DNA of 22,909 nt from Pseudomonadota bacterium (GTDB taxonomy: Bacteria > Pseudomonadota > Alphaproteobacteria > Ferrovibrionales > Ferrovibrionaceae), in the NCBI GenBank assembly GCA_023433835.1, contig JAEYTW010000261.1, positions 1 through 22,909 of the forward strand, read 5' to 3'. Shown here piece after piece: positions 8,959 to 16,818 of the stretch (its first letter is position 1; each line of letters opens with the position of its first letter). A program made the translations under genes and the position numbers. The notes under the pieces are model-generated. The model searched no databases and had not been told where the DNA came from. It worked only from the letters and a program-made list of their open reading frames with translations.

Positions 8959-11900
8959 ATGCTCAGGTACGGTCGCGTTTTCTCCGCCATCGTCGCGGTT
9001 TTTATAGTGTGCAATGCGTTTGCCTGGTCCGCCTGGGCTGTCGGCCCCGAGCTGCTGGATACGAGTTTCCAAAATCCCAAGCTGAACAGTTCGACCGTAC
9101 CGGTGGTGGTTCAGCCTGATGGCAAGATCCTGGTCGGCGGCGGGTTCACCACGGCCGGTGCCAACAACACCCCTTACGGCAGGATCGCCCGCTTCAATCC
9201 CGACGGGTCGCTCGACACAAGCTTCGCCAACCCGCAGCTGGACGGCTTGGTTATGGCCATCGGGTTGCAGTCGGACGGCAAGATCGTCCTGGGTGGCCTG
9301 TTCACGGCAGCCAACTCGGTCAGCCCATCGACCTACCGCCGCGCCGTGCGCCTGAACAGCGACGGTACGGTCGACACCTCATTTGCCGATCCGAATTTCG
9401 ACAACTATGTCTCGGACCTTGCGGTGCTGGACGACGGCAAGATCATCTTCGTCGGTGCGTTTGCGAACGCCGGCGGGAATACCTACGGCAGGGTTGCGCG
9501 GGTGAACAGCAACGGCACCGTCGACACCGGTTTCACCAATCCGGCCGTTGGCGACGTCGTCAGCCACGTGAGAATCGCCAGCGATGGCAAGATCCTGATC
9601 ACGGGCGGCTTCAATACGGTCGGATCGCCGCCCCAAACCTACAATCGCCTGGCCCGCATCAATGCGGGCGGCACCGTCGACACGACATTCGTCAACCCGG
9701 CGTTGAACAACAACACCACCGCCCTGACGATCCAGCGGGATGGCAAGATCCTGGTGGGGGGCACATTCACCTCGCTCGTCGGCCCGACGACCCGAACGCG
9801 CCTCGCGCGTCTGAACAGCGATGGTTCGCCCGACACCGGTTTCGTCGATCCGATGCTCAGCGCGCAACCATACACCATGGTCGAACAGACCGACGGCAAG
9901 CTGATGGTCGGCGGCGCGTTCACCACGGTTGGTCTGACCAACACGCCCTACAACTATCTGGTCAGGTTGACCAGCACCGGCCTGATCGACACGTCCTTCG
10001 CCAATCCCAACCTGAACCTTTACGTTCAGACGATCGCCTTCCAGCCGAACGGCAATTTTGTCGTCGCCGGCAGCTTCACCACCGCCGGTTCGTCGAATGC
10101 CGCCTATGGCGCCCTGGCCCGCTTCCTTTCCGGGTTCTACACCTTGTCGATCACGCCGCCGACGCACGGCACGGTGACGGGCAATGCCGGGGGTATCGAT
10201 TGCGGGGCGACGTGCTCGGCCGAGTTGGCGAACGGGCGCTCGGTCGTCCTGACGGCGACGGCTGCCTCGGGTTACAGCTTTGCCGGCTGGGGCGGTGGCT
10301 GTTCGGGCAACACCAACCCGCTGACGGTGACGTTGTCGGCCGACGTCACCTGCACGGCGAGTTTCACGGCATCCGGGGGGGGCAATGGCGGTGGCGGTGG
10401 TGCGATGCCGCCGCCCGCCCCGCCGCCGAGTTTCGTGTCTGCCCCGGTGACGCCGATTCAGAACGCCTCTTCGGTCGGTTCGGGTACGGGCAGCGTCTCG
10501 TTTGCGTCGTCGTTCACCGATCCGCAGAGCCTGACGTTCACGGCGACGCAGACCAGCGGGGCGTCGCTGCCGTCGTGGCTGAGCTTCGTGCCGTCGACAG
10601 TGTCGTTTGCCTACAGCGTGCCGATCCCGCCGGACCTGCCGATCCAGCCGCTGGCCGATGCGGCGGCCGACGGCCGGTCCGGGCGGGCCGATGCGCGGGC
10701 AAGCTGGGCCAACACGATCTATCCGTCGCTGATCCGGGTGGCGCAGGTGCCGGTGCTGTTGACGGCGACCGGCGGCGGGCAGAGCTATGCCTCGACCATC
10801 CAGATGGATTTCTACGCGCCGCGGGCGCCGGTGGCGATGTCGGCGGTGTCGCTGAGCCTGGACGGCACGGTCGGCAACGGCCGGTCGGGCCGCTCGGCGC
10901 TGTCGTGGGACGGCGGGCAGATGGTGTTCGAGACGGTGGCGACCAACATCTTTCCGGCTTCGGCCAACAGCCAGTCTGACATCGTGCGTTATCAGGCGCT
11001 GTCGGGCGGTCGCGACCGGCTGAGCCAGACGGCGATCCCCGGCGGCGGCGTCGCCAATGCCGCCGATGGTGCGTCGGTCAGCCCGGCGGTGTCGAGTGAT
11101 GGCCGTTATGGCGCCTTCGCCTCTGATGCGCCGTCGGTGAGCACGACGCCGAACGGCGGGGTGCGCCAGGTCTATCGCACCGGCCTCGGCTATCCGCGGG
11201 TGCCACTGAACGGCACGGTGACGCCGGCACCCGACATGGTGTCGGTGACCGCGTCCGGCGTCGCGGGCAATGCCGCGTCGGACAATCCGGTGCTGTCGCG
11301 GGATGGCCGCTACGTGGCGTTCGAGAGCGTGGCGACCAACCTGGGCGGGAGCGGCGTGGCCGGCCAGCGGCAGGTCTGGCGCAAGGACATGCAGACCGGG
11401 ACGCTGGAGGCGGTATCGAGCGGTACCGGCCAGAACCCGTCGATCTCGTGGGATGGCCGCTACGTCGCCTTCGACGATGGCGCGCAGGTCTACCTGCGGG
11501 ACATGACGGCGGCCACGGTCCGGACGGTCGCGCCGGGCACGCGGCCGCGGCTGACGGCGCGGGCGGACCGGATCGCGCTGGTCTCGGGCGGGCAGGTGAT
11601 GCTGGCCGATATCGCCGGCGGCGGTCTTCGGGCGGTCACGACGGGCAATGGGGTCAGCGACGATCCGGCGATCTCGGCGGACGGTCGGTTCGTGGCCTTC
11701 CGCTCGGCGGCGACCGATCTGGTGCCGGGCTTCGCCGGCAACGGCATGGCGCAGATCTTCGTGCGCGACGTGGATCGGGGCGTGACGGCACTGGTGACGC
11801 AGACGGGATCGGGCGGCCCCGGCAGCGGGGCGAGTTGGAGCCCGACGCTGTCGGGCGACGGCAGCATGATCGCGTTCGGGTCGGATGCGCGCGACCTGGT

Positions 11901-12639
11901 GAACGGCAACCCGGCGGCCGGCCAGGCCTATCTGGCGGCCAACCCGCTGCCGTTGCCCGAGAAGACCGGCTACTGGTACCTGGCCGGGATCGGCGGCGCC
12001 CAGGGCTGGGCGATGGAGCGCTGGGGCAACCGCGCCTATGTCGGCGGGCTGGCCTATGACGCGCAGGGGCGCAGCCAGTGGCTGGCCGGTTATTGCACGC
12101 TGTCGGGGCTGACCTGCAGCGGCACGCTGAGCGCGGCGGGAGCGGCCGGCCCGGGCTTCAGCCTGGTGACGGCGGCGACCGGCAGCAGCGCGACCTTGTC
12201 GGTCGGCGGGGCGGTGGCGCAGACCCTGACGCCGTTCCCGATCGGCGGCAGCCGCACCACCGGCTATGCCGGCCTGCCGCAGGCGGGCTGGTGGTACGAA
12301 GCGGCGGCGGGGAACAATGTCGGGTATTTCCTCGACATCGACAGCCAGCCGCAGGCCGACGGCTCGGTGGCGCAGATCGGCTATCTGTCGATGCTGGCCT
12401 ACGATGCCGCGGGCCGGCACGTCTGGCAAAGTGTGCAGGCGCCGCTGGGTTCGGATTTCAGCTTGTCGGGTACGCTGCTGCAATACGCCGGCGGGGCGCC
12501 GTTCGGTGTTACCGCGGCGGCTATGCCGGCATCGGCGAGCATCGTCGGCCCGGTGCGGATAAGTTTCGACGGCACCGAGGCCGCCCGTATCACCCTGCCC
12601 GACGGCCGGACGGCGAGCCTGTCGCGGTACCGTTTCTGA
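8959..12639 (+). CDS. Large secreted multidomain repeat protein, paralog 1 (Delta-60 repeats, InlB-B-like, TolB-like propeller)
   Basis: Predicted secreted protein of 1,226 residues, function unknown. A signal peptide (residues 1-27, ending AWA) is followed by seven Delta-60-type repeats (about 32-392; core LDTSFxNPxL, then DGKIxVGGxFT, then RxxRxNxDG). A four-Cys module resembling divergent InlB B-repeats covers about 393-471 (IDCGATC, FAGWGGGCSG, DVTCTASF) and likely holds two disulfides. A Gly/Pro linker (about 472-495) leads to an Ig/cadherin-like segment with LPSWLSF, then a TolB/PD40-like propeller (about 625-990) with repeated SxDGRYVAFxS. The C-terminus (about 1000-1226) has two Trp-rich modules (GYWYLAG and GWWYEAA, each followed by AYDAxGRxxW). 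The ribosome-binding site is weak. A paralog of nearly equal length lies 184 bp downstream. Domain names rest on motif recognition, not profile searches. A structural or adhesive surface role is possible but unproven. Confidence 0.88.
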   Translation: MLRYGRVFSAIVAVFIVCNAFAWSAWAVGPELLDTSFQNPKLNSSTVPVVVQPDGKILVGGGFTTAGANNTPYGRIARFNPDGSLDTSFANPQLDGLVMAIGLQSDGKIVLGGLFTAANSVSPSTYRRAVRLNSDGTVDTSFADPNFDNYVSDLAVLDDGKIIFVGAFANAGGNTYGRVARVNSNGTVDTGFTNPAVGDVVSHVRIASDGKILITGGFNTVGSPPQTYNRLARINAGGTVDTTFVNPALNNNTTALTIQRDGKILVGGTFTSLVGPTTRTRLARLNSDGSPDTGFVDPMLSAQPYTMVEQTDGKLMVGGAFTTVGLTNTPYNYLVRLTSTGLIDTSFANPNLNLYVQTIAFQPNGNFVVAGSFTTAGSSNAAYGALARFLSGFYTLSITPPTHGTVTGNAGGIDCGATCSAELANGRSVVLTATAASGYSFAGWGGGCSGNTNPLTVTLSADVTCTASFTASGGGNGGGGGAMPPPAPPPSFVSAPVTPIQNASSVGSGTGSVSFASSFTDPQSLTFTATQTSGASLPSWLSFVPSTVSFAYSVPIPPDLPIQPLADAAADGRSGRADARASWANTIYPSLIRVAQVPVLLTATGGGQSYASTIQMDFYAPRAPVAMSAVSLSLDGTVGNGRSGRSALSWDGGQMVFETVATNIFPASANSQSDIVRYQALSGGRDRLSQTAIPGGGVANAADGASVSPAVSSDGRYGAFASDAPSVSTTPNGGVRQVYRTGLGYPRVPLNGTVTPAPDMVSVTASGVAGNAASDNPVLSRDGRYVAFESVATNLGGSGVAGQRQVWRKDMQTGTLEAVSSGTGQNPSISWDGRYVAFDDGAQVYLRDMTAATVRTVAPGTRPRLTARADRIALVSGGQVMLADIAGGGLRAVTTGNGVSDDPAISADGRFVAFRSAATDLVPGFAGNGMAQIFVRDVDRGVTALVTQTGSGGPGSGASWSPTLSGDGSMIAFGSDARDLVNGNPAAGQAYLAANPLPLPEKTGYWYLAGIGGAQGWAMERWGNRAYVGGLAYDAQGRSQWLAGYCTLSGLTCSGTLSAAGAAGPGFSLVTAATGSSATLSVGGAVAQTLTPFPIGGSRTTGYAGLPQAGWWYEAAAGNNVGYFLDIDSQPQADGSVAQIGYLSMLAYDAAGRHVWQSVQAPLGSDFSLSGTLLQYAGGAPFGVTAAAMPASASIVGPVRISFDGTEAARITLPDGRTASLSRYRF
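9052..10134 (+). repeat. Seven tandem Delta-60-type protein repeats in paralog 1
   Basis: Seven in-frame units of about 49-53 codons. Each starts with a D-T-S/T/G-F-x-N/D-P motif (LDTSFQNP, LDTSFANP, VDTSFADP, VDTGFTNP, VDTTFVNP, PDTGFVDP, IDTSFANP), has a central DGKI/N-x-x-V-G-G-x-F segment and ends in an R-x-N-x-D-G-like motif. The units are diverged at DNA level, so this is an old protein repeat rather than a recent tandem duplication. Such repeats are predicted to build a beta-propeller. Confidence 0.85.
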
Positions 12640-12823
12640 CACGACGCCATTTGTCGACCCGGAACGGGCCGGATGATCGGACCGTGCCCACTTTCAGAGG
12701 CATCTGCTTCTTGCGAGAGGAACAAGGATATTTTTGTCCATCTTTGAGTTGAGCCCGTACACGAGAACACCTAATCGTTTTTCTGATTGTCAGGACTAGG
12801 TATCAGGCGGAGGTTCCACCGGC
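12640..12823 (+). other. Intergenic gap between the two paralogs, with a possible weak promoter
   Basis: 184 bp, visibly richer in A/T than its flanks in its second half. A possible sigma-70-like pair is TTGAGC (12749-12754) and TAATCG (12772-12777), 17 bases apart; the match is poor and I give it little weight. No strong terminator hairpin follows paralog 1, so read-through into paralog 2 is possible. Confidence 0.3.
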
Positions 12824-15800
12824 ATGCGAGCGTTTCTGGGTACCGTATTCATTGCTATAGTGTGGCTGAGTGGCGGTCTTTTTGCGCATCGAGCGAGTGC
12901 CCAGACCAGTTTTCTCGATACCAGTTTTGCTAATCCCGTACTGAATGCGGATGCCAATGTCGTCGCCGTCCAACCCGACGGCAAGATCCTGGTCGGCGGT
13001 AGCTTCACGACTGTCGGTTCAGGCGCGACGACATATCAACGCGTCGTTCGCCTCAATACCGACGGTACGATCGACACGTCGTTCCGCAACCCTGCCTTCA
13101 ACAATTCTGTCAATGCACTCGCGGTCCAGTCCGACGGGAAGATCGTGGTCGGCGGCGGTTTTACTTCGGTCAACAGCAATACCAATACCTATACCTATAA
13201 TCGCGCCGCCCGTCTGAACGCCGACGGCTCGCTCGACACGTCGTTTGCCGATCCGAACTTCAACACTCTGGTCAATGCAATCCTCGTCAAGGGCGATGGC
13301 AAGATCCTGTTCGGCGGCAACTTCATCTCGGCCGGTGGCAGCACATATCGGCGCCTCGCCCGCTACAACAGCAACGGTACGGTCGATACCTCATTCACCG
13401 ACCCCAACCTGCAGAGCTTCGTCGCCGCTCTTGCCGAAGCGAGCGACGGCAAGATCATCGCCGTCGGCGCCTTCACTACGGCCGGGACTTCGAATGATGC
13501 CTATGGCTGTGTCGCCCGCTTCAATGACGATGGCACGCTCGATACCTCGTTCTCCAACCCGGCCATTAGCGGCACCGTCAACGCCGTCGCGCTGCAGAGT
13601 GACGGAAAGATCGTTGTTGCCGGGAGTTTCTTGTCAGTCGACAGCACCACGCGAAATCAGCTCGCCCGCTTGAATGCCGACGGCACCCTGGATGCCAGTT
13701 TCGACGATCCGAATCTCGACGCTGCCGTCCGCTCGGTGCAGGTTGCCAGCGATGGAAAGGTCGTGGTCGGTGGAGTATTCTCGACCGCCGGGGCTGCGAA
13801 CGCCACCTATCAGGGGCTCGCGCGTTTCGCGGCTGACGGCACTCTCGACACAACCTTTCCCGACCCGGTGCTCAACGACGAAGCCAAGAGCATCGCACTG
13901 CAAAGCAACGGAAAAATCCTGGTCGTCGGAATTTTCACCACCGTGGGAGCGTCGACTGCGACCTACCAGCGTGCCGCGCGGTTCTTCAGCGCGTTCTATA
14001 CCCTGACGGTGACGGCCCCGGCGAACGGGGGGGTGACCAGCAATGTCGGCGGCATCAGCTGCGGCGCAACCTGCTCGGCGCAGTTCGGTGGTGGCAGTTC
14101 GGTAACGCTGACAGCAACGCCTGCCTCGGGCTACAGCTTCGCCGGTTGGGGCGGCTCCTGTTCCGGCAGCACCAGCCCGCTCACCGTGACGCTGTCGGCC
14201 GATGCCGCCTGCACGGCGAGCTTTGTCGCAACCACCAGCAATAACGGCAACAACGGCAGTGGCAGCAGCGGGGTAACGCTGCCGCCGGCGCCACCACCGG
14301 CCTTCGTGGCAACGCCGGTGGCGCCGGTGCAGAGCGCGGCGACGGCGGGGTCGGGGACCGGCACGCTGTCGCTCGCCTCGTCATTTACCAATCCGCAGAA
14401 TCTGGCGTTCACGGCGGTGCAGAACAGCGGGGTGCCGCTGCCGCCGTGGCTGACCTTCAACCCGGCGACGGTGTCGTTCGCCTATACCGTGCCGATTCCG
14501 TCCGACCTGCCGATCCAGCCGCTGGCCGATGCGGCGGCTGATGGCCATGCGGGGCGGGCCGACGCACGGATTTCCTGGTCCAATACGCTCTACCCCGCAC
14601 TGTTCCGGGTGGCTCAGGTGCCGATCCTGCTGACCGCGACCGGTGCGGGGCAGAGCTATGCCATCACGATCCAGATGGATTTCTATGCGCCGCGCTCGCC
14701 GGTGGCGATCTCGGCGGTGTCGCTGAGCCTGGATGGCGCGCGCGGCAACGGCCGGTCGGGCCGCTCGGCGCTGTCGTGGGACGGCGGGCAGATGGTGTTC
14801 GAGACCACCTCGACCAACATCTTCCCGGCCGCGGCCAACAGCCTGTCCGATATCGTGCGCTACCAGGCGCTGTCGGGCGATCGCGACCGGCTGAGCCAGA
14901 CGGCGATCCCCGGCGGTGGCGTGGCCAACGCCGCCGACGGGGCGTCGACGAGCCCGGCGGTGTCGAGTGATGGCCGTTACGGCGCCTTCGCCTCGGACGC
15001 GCCCTCGATCAGTGCGACGGCGAATGGCGGGGTGCGGCAGGTCTATCGCACCACGCTCGGCTATCCGCGGGTGCCGTTGAACGCGGCGGTGACGCCGGCA
15101 CCCGACATGGTCTCGGTGACGGCCGCCGGTGTAGCCGGCAATGCCGCATCGGACAACCCGGTGCTGTCGCAGGACGGCCGCTATGTCGCGTTCGAGAGCG
15201 CGGCGACGAACTTCGGCCTTGGGGTTTCGGGTCAGCGTCGGAGCTGGCGCAAGGACACGTTGACCGGGACGCTGGAGGCGGTTTCGACCGGCACCGGCCT
15301 GAACCCGTCGATCTCGTGGGACGGCCGCTACGTCGCCTTCGACGACGGCACCCAGGTCTATCTGCGCGACATGACGACGAGTGCGGTGCGCCCGATTGCC
15401 CAGGGGACGAAGCCGCGGCTGACGGCGCGGGCCGACCGGATCGTCTATGTGTCGGGCGGGCAGGTGATGCTGGCCGAGGTGACGACGGGGGCGCTGCGGG
15501 CGGTTACGGCGGGCAACGGGATCAGTGACGATCCGGCGATCTCGGCCGACGGGCGCTTCGTCGCCTTCCGCTCGGCGGCGACCGACCTGGTGGCGGGGTT
15601 CGCGGGCAACGGGCTCGCCCAGATCTTCGTGCGCGATGTCGAGCGCGGGGTGACGGCGCTGGTGACGCAGACGGCGGCGGGCGGCCCGGGCAACGGGGCG
15701 AGCTGGAGCCCGGCGCTGTCGGGCGACGGCAGCACGATCGGGTTCGGGTCGGATGCCCGCGACCTGGTGAACGGCAACCCGGCGGCGGGCCAGGCCTATC

Positions 15801-16507
15801 TGGCGGCCAATCCGCTGCCGTTGCCCGAGAAGACCGGCTACTGGACGATGCCGTCGGTCGGCGGTGGGCAGGGTTGGGCGATGGAACGCTGGGGGGCCAA
15901 GGCCTATGTCGGCGGGCTGGCCTATGATACGCAGGGGCGCAGCCAGTGGCTGGCTGGGTTCTGCACGCTGTCGGGGCTGACCTGCAGCGGCACGCTGACG
16001 GCGGCGGGCGCGTCAGGGCCGGCGTTCAACCTGGTGACGGCGGACACTGGGACCGGCACGACCCTGTCGGTCGGCGGCGCCGCGGCGCAGGTGCTGACGC
16101 CGTTCCCGATCGGCGGCAGCCGGACCACCGGCTATGCCGGCCTGCCGCAGGCGGGCTGGTGGTACGAGGCCGCAGCGGGGAACCAGGTCGGATACTTCCT
16201 CGACATCGACAGCCAGCCTCAGCCCGATGGCTCGGTGGCGCAGATCGGCTATCTGTCGGTGCTGGCCTACGATGCCGCGGGCCGGCACGTCTGGCAAAGT
16301 GCGCAGGCGCCGCTGGGTTCGGACTTCAGCTTGTCGGGTACGCTGCTGCAATACGCCGGCGGGGCGCCGTTCGGTGTTACCACGGCGGCTATGCCGGCAT
16401 CGGCGAGCATCGTCGGCCCGGTGCGGATGAGTTTCGACGGCACCGAGGCCGCCCGCGTCACCCTGCCGGATGGGCGTGTCGCCAACCTGTCGCGGTTCCG
16501 GTTCTGA
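12824..16507 (+). CDS. Large secreted multidomain repeat protein, paralog 2
   Basis: Predicted secreted protein of 1,227 residues, function unknown, with the same domain order as the preceding gene: signal peptide (residues 1-26, ending ASA), seven Delta-60-type repeats (about 31-388), a four-Cys InlB-B-like module (about 389-467; ISCGATC, FAGWGGSCSG, DAACTASF), an Asn/Gly/Ser and Pro linker, an Ig/cadherin-like segment (LPPWLTF), a TolB-like propeller (about 620-995) and two Trp-rich C-terminal modules (GYWTMPS and AGWWYEA). The ATG at 12824 has GGCGGAGG at 12807-12814 upstream. The repeat half is clearly diverged from paralog 1, while part of the 3' end is nearly identical, suggesting gene conversion. 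A perfect hairpin follows 11 bases after the stop. It may be co-transcribed with paralog 1 or have its own promoter in the 184-bp gap. Confidence 0.88.
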   Translation: MRAFLGTVFIAIVWLSGGLFAHRASAQTSFLDTSFANPVLNADANVVAVQPDGKILVGGSFTTVGSGATTYQRVVRLNTDGTIDTSFRNPAFNNSVNALAVQSDGKIVVGGGFTSVNSNTNTYTYNRAARLNADGSLDTSFADPNFNTLVNAILVKGDGKILFGGNFISAGGSTYRRLARYNSNGTVDTSFTDPNLQSFVAALAEASDGKIIAVGAFTTAGTSNDAYGCVARFNDDGTLDTSFSNPAISGTVNAVALQSDGKIVVAGSFLSVDSTTRNQLARLNADGTLDASFDDPNLDAAVRSVQVASDGKVVVGGVFSTAGAANATYQGLARFAADGTLDTTFPDPVLNDEAKSIALQSNGKILVVGIFTTVGASTATYQRAARFFSAFYTLTVTAPANGGVTSNVGGISCGATCSAQFGGGSSVTLTATPASGYSFAGWGGSCSGSTSPLTVTLSADAACTASFVATTSNNGNNGSGSSGVTLPPAPPPAFVATPVAPVQSAATAGSGTGTLSLASSFTNPQNLAFTAVQNSGVPLPPWLTFNPATVSFAYTVPIPSDLPIQPLADAAADGHAGRADARISWSNTLYPALFRVAQVPILLTATGAGQSYAITIQMDFYAPRSPVAISAVSLSLDGARGNGRSGRSALSWDGGQMVFETTSTNIFPAAANSLSDIVRYQALSGDRDRLSQTAIPGGGVANAADGASTSPAVSSDGRYGAFASDAPSISATANGGVRQVYRTTLGYPRVPLNAAVTPAPDMVSVTAAGVAGNAASDNPVLSQDGRYVAFESAATNFGLGVSGQRRSWRKDTLTGTLEAVSTGTGLNPSISWDGRYVAFDDGTQVYLRDMTTSAVRPIAQGTKPRLTARADRIVYVSGGQVMLAEVTTGALRAVTAGNGISDDPAISADGRFVAFRSAATDLVAGFAGNGLAQIFVRDVERGVTALVTQTAAGGPGNGASWSPALSGDGSTIGFGSDARDLVNGNPAAGQAYLAANPLPLPEKTGYWTMPSVGGGQGWAMERWGAKAYVGGLAYDTQGRSQWLAGFCTLSGLTCSGTLTAAGASGPAFNLVTADTGTGTTLSVGGAAAQVLTPFPIGGSRTTGYAGLPQAGWWYEAAAGNQVGYFLDIDSQPQPDGSVAQIGYLSVLAYDAAGRHVWQSAQAPLGSDFSLSGTLLQYAGGAPFGVTTAAMPASASIVGPVRMSFDGTEAARVTLPDGRVANLSRFRF
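12914..13987 (+). repeat. Seven tandem Delta-60-type protein repeats in paralog 2
   Basis: Seven units of about 50 codons that begin LDTSFANP, IDTSFRNP, LDTSFADP, VDTSFTDP, LDTSFSNP, LDASFDDP and LDTTFPDP, each with a DGKI/V-centred strand motif (for example PDGKILVGGSFTTVG) and an RLN-x-DG-like end. Unit number equals that in paralog 1, so the array was seven units long before the gene duplicated. Confidence 0.85.
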
Positions 16508-16518
16508 AGAAGCTGGGG

Positions 16519-16555
16519 CGCCCCCCTGCAGACGTCGGGTGACTGCAGGGGGGCG
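16519..16555. terminator. Perfect 13-bp hairpin after paralog 2, probable (bidirectional) terminator
   Basis: The arms at 16519-16531 (CGCCCCCCTGCAG) and 16543-16555 are exact reverse complements, with an 11-base loop. It begins 11 bases after the stop of the plus-strand gene and also lies downstream of the minus-strand 26-codon frame, so it could end transcription from both sides. There is no T-run on either strand, so intrinsic termination by the textbook mechanism is not shown; stabilisation of mRNA 3' ends is an alternative. Confidence 0.6.
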
Positions 16556-16609
16556 TCGTCGGCCGCGGGACAGGCACTGGCGGGTGCCGGAACGGCCGAG
16601 GGAAAGGCG

Positions 16610-16690
16610 TCAGCTCAAGCTGCAGTCGTAGTCTTGGGAGGGATTGTCGAAGCGGGCGTCACAGCCCGATGTCCGAATTACGGACCGCAT
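16610..16690 (-). CDS. Candidate 26-residue peptide gene, unknown function
   Basis: A short reading frame from ATG (16690-16688) to TGA (16612-16610). The peptide starts MRSVIRTSG, has two cysteines (C10 and C23), is acidic in its second half (five Asp, one Tyr, Asn-Pro) and ends in DCSLS. Support for it being real: GGGGAG lies eight bases before the ATG, a promoter-like sequence lies about 50 bases further up, and a strong hairpin lies downstream. It sits in an otherwise gene-free stretch. The size and paired cysteines resemble a peptide precursor or small regulatory peptide, but no modification enzyme, protease or exporter is adjacent, and I recognise no family. It could also be a chance frame in a non-coding RNA. 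Confidence 0.4.
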   Translation of the reverse strand: MRSVIRTSGCDARFDNPSQDYDCSLS

Positions 16691-16740
16691 GGTGGTTTCT
16701 CCCCAATCTTTGTCTTCAGCGAACTTCTGCCGCTGTTGGA

Positions 16741-16769
16741 ACGGTAGTCCGATTCGCTTAGCTTGGCAA
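16741..16769 (-). promoter_or_regulatory. Possible promoter for the 26-codon frame
   Basis: On the minus strand TTGCCA (16769-16764) and TACCGT (16746-16741) are 17 bases apart, giving a predicted start near 16734 and a leader of about 44 bases. The -35 box is inside a short perfect palindrome GCTTGCCAAGC (16771-16761). The -10 match is only partial. Confidence 0.35.
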
Positions 16770-16818
16770 GCGTTGTAAGTTTATTCTCCTAAAAAACCAT
16801 ATATTTCTGATTCAACGA

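Noticed and set aside
9052..10134. Regularly spaced repeats considered as a CRISPR array
   Set aside because: The period is about 150 bp, in frame, and only the protein motif is conserved; DNA units are not identical.
12625..12639. C-terminal SRYRF end (SRFRF in paralog 2) considered as an outer-membrane barrel signal
   Set aside because: No preceding barrel-like strand set or autotransporter domain; the ending fits the Trp-rich module itself.
9379..12642. 1,087-codon minus-strand open frame opposite paralog 1
   Set aside because: Arg-rich repeated shadow of the plus-strand repeats; the plus-strand frame has a signal peptide and domain motifs.
8959..16507. Paralog pair considered as a transposon- or phage-borne insertion
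   Set aside because: No transposase, integrase, terminal inverted repeats, target duplications or tRNA gene found at the borders.
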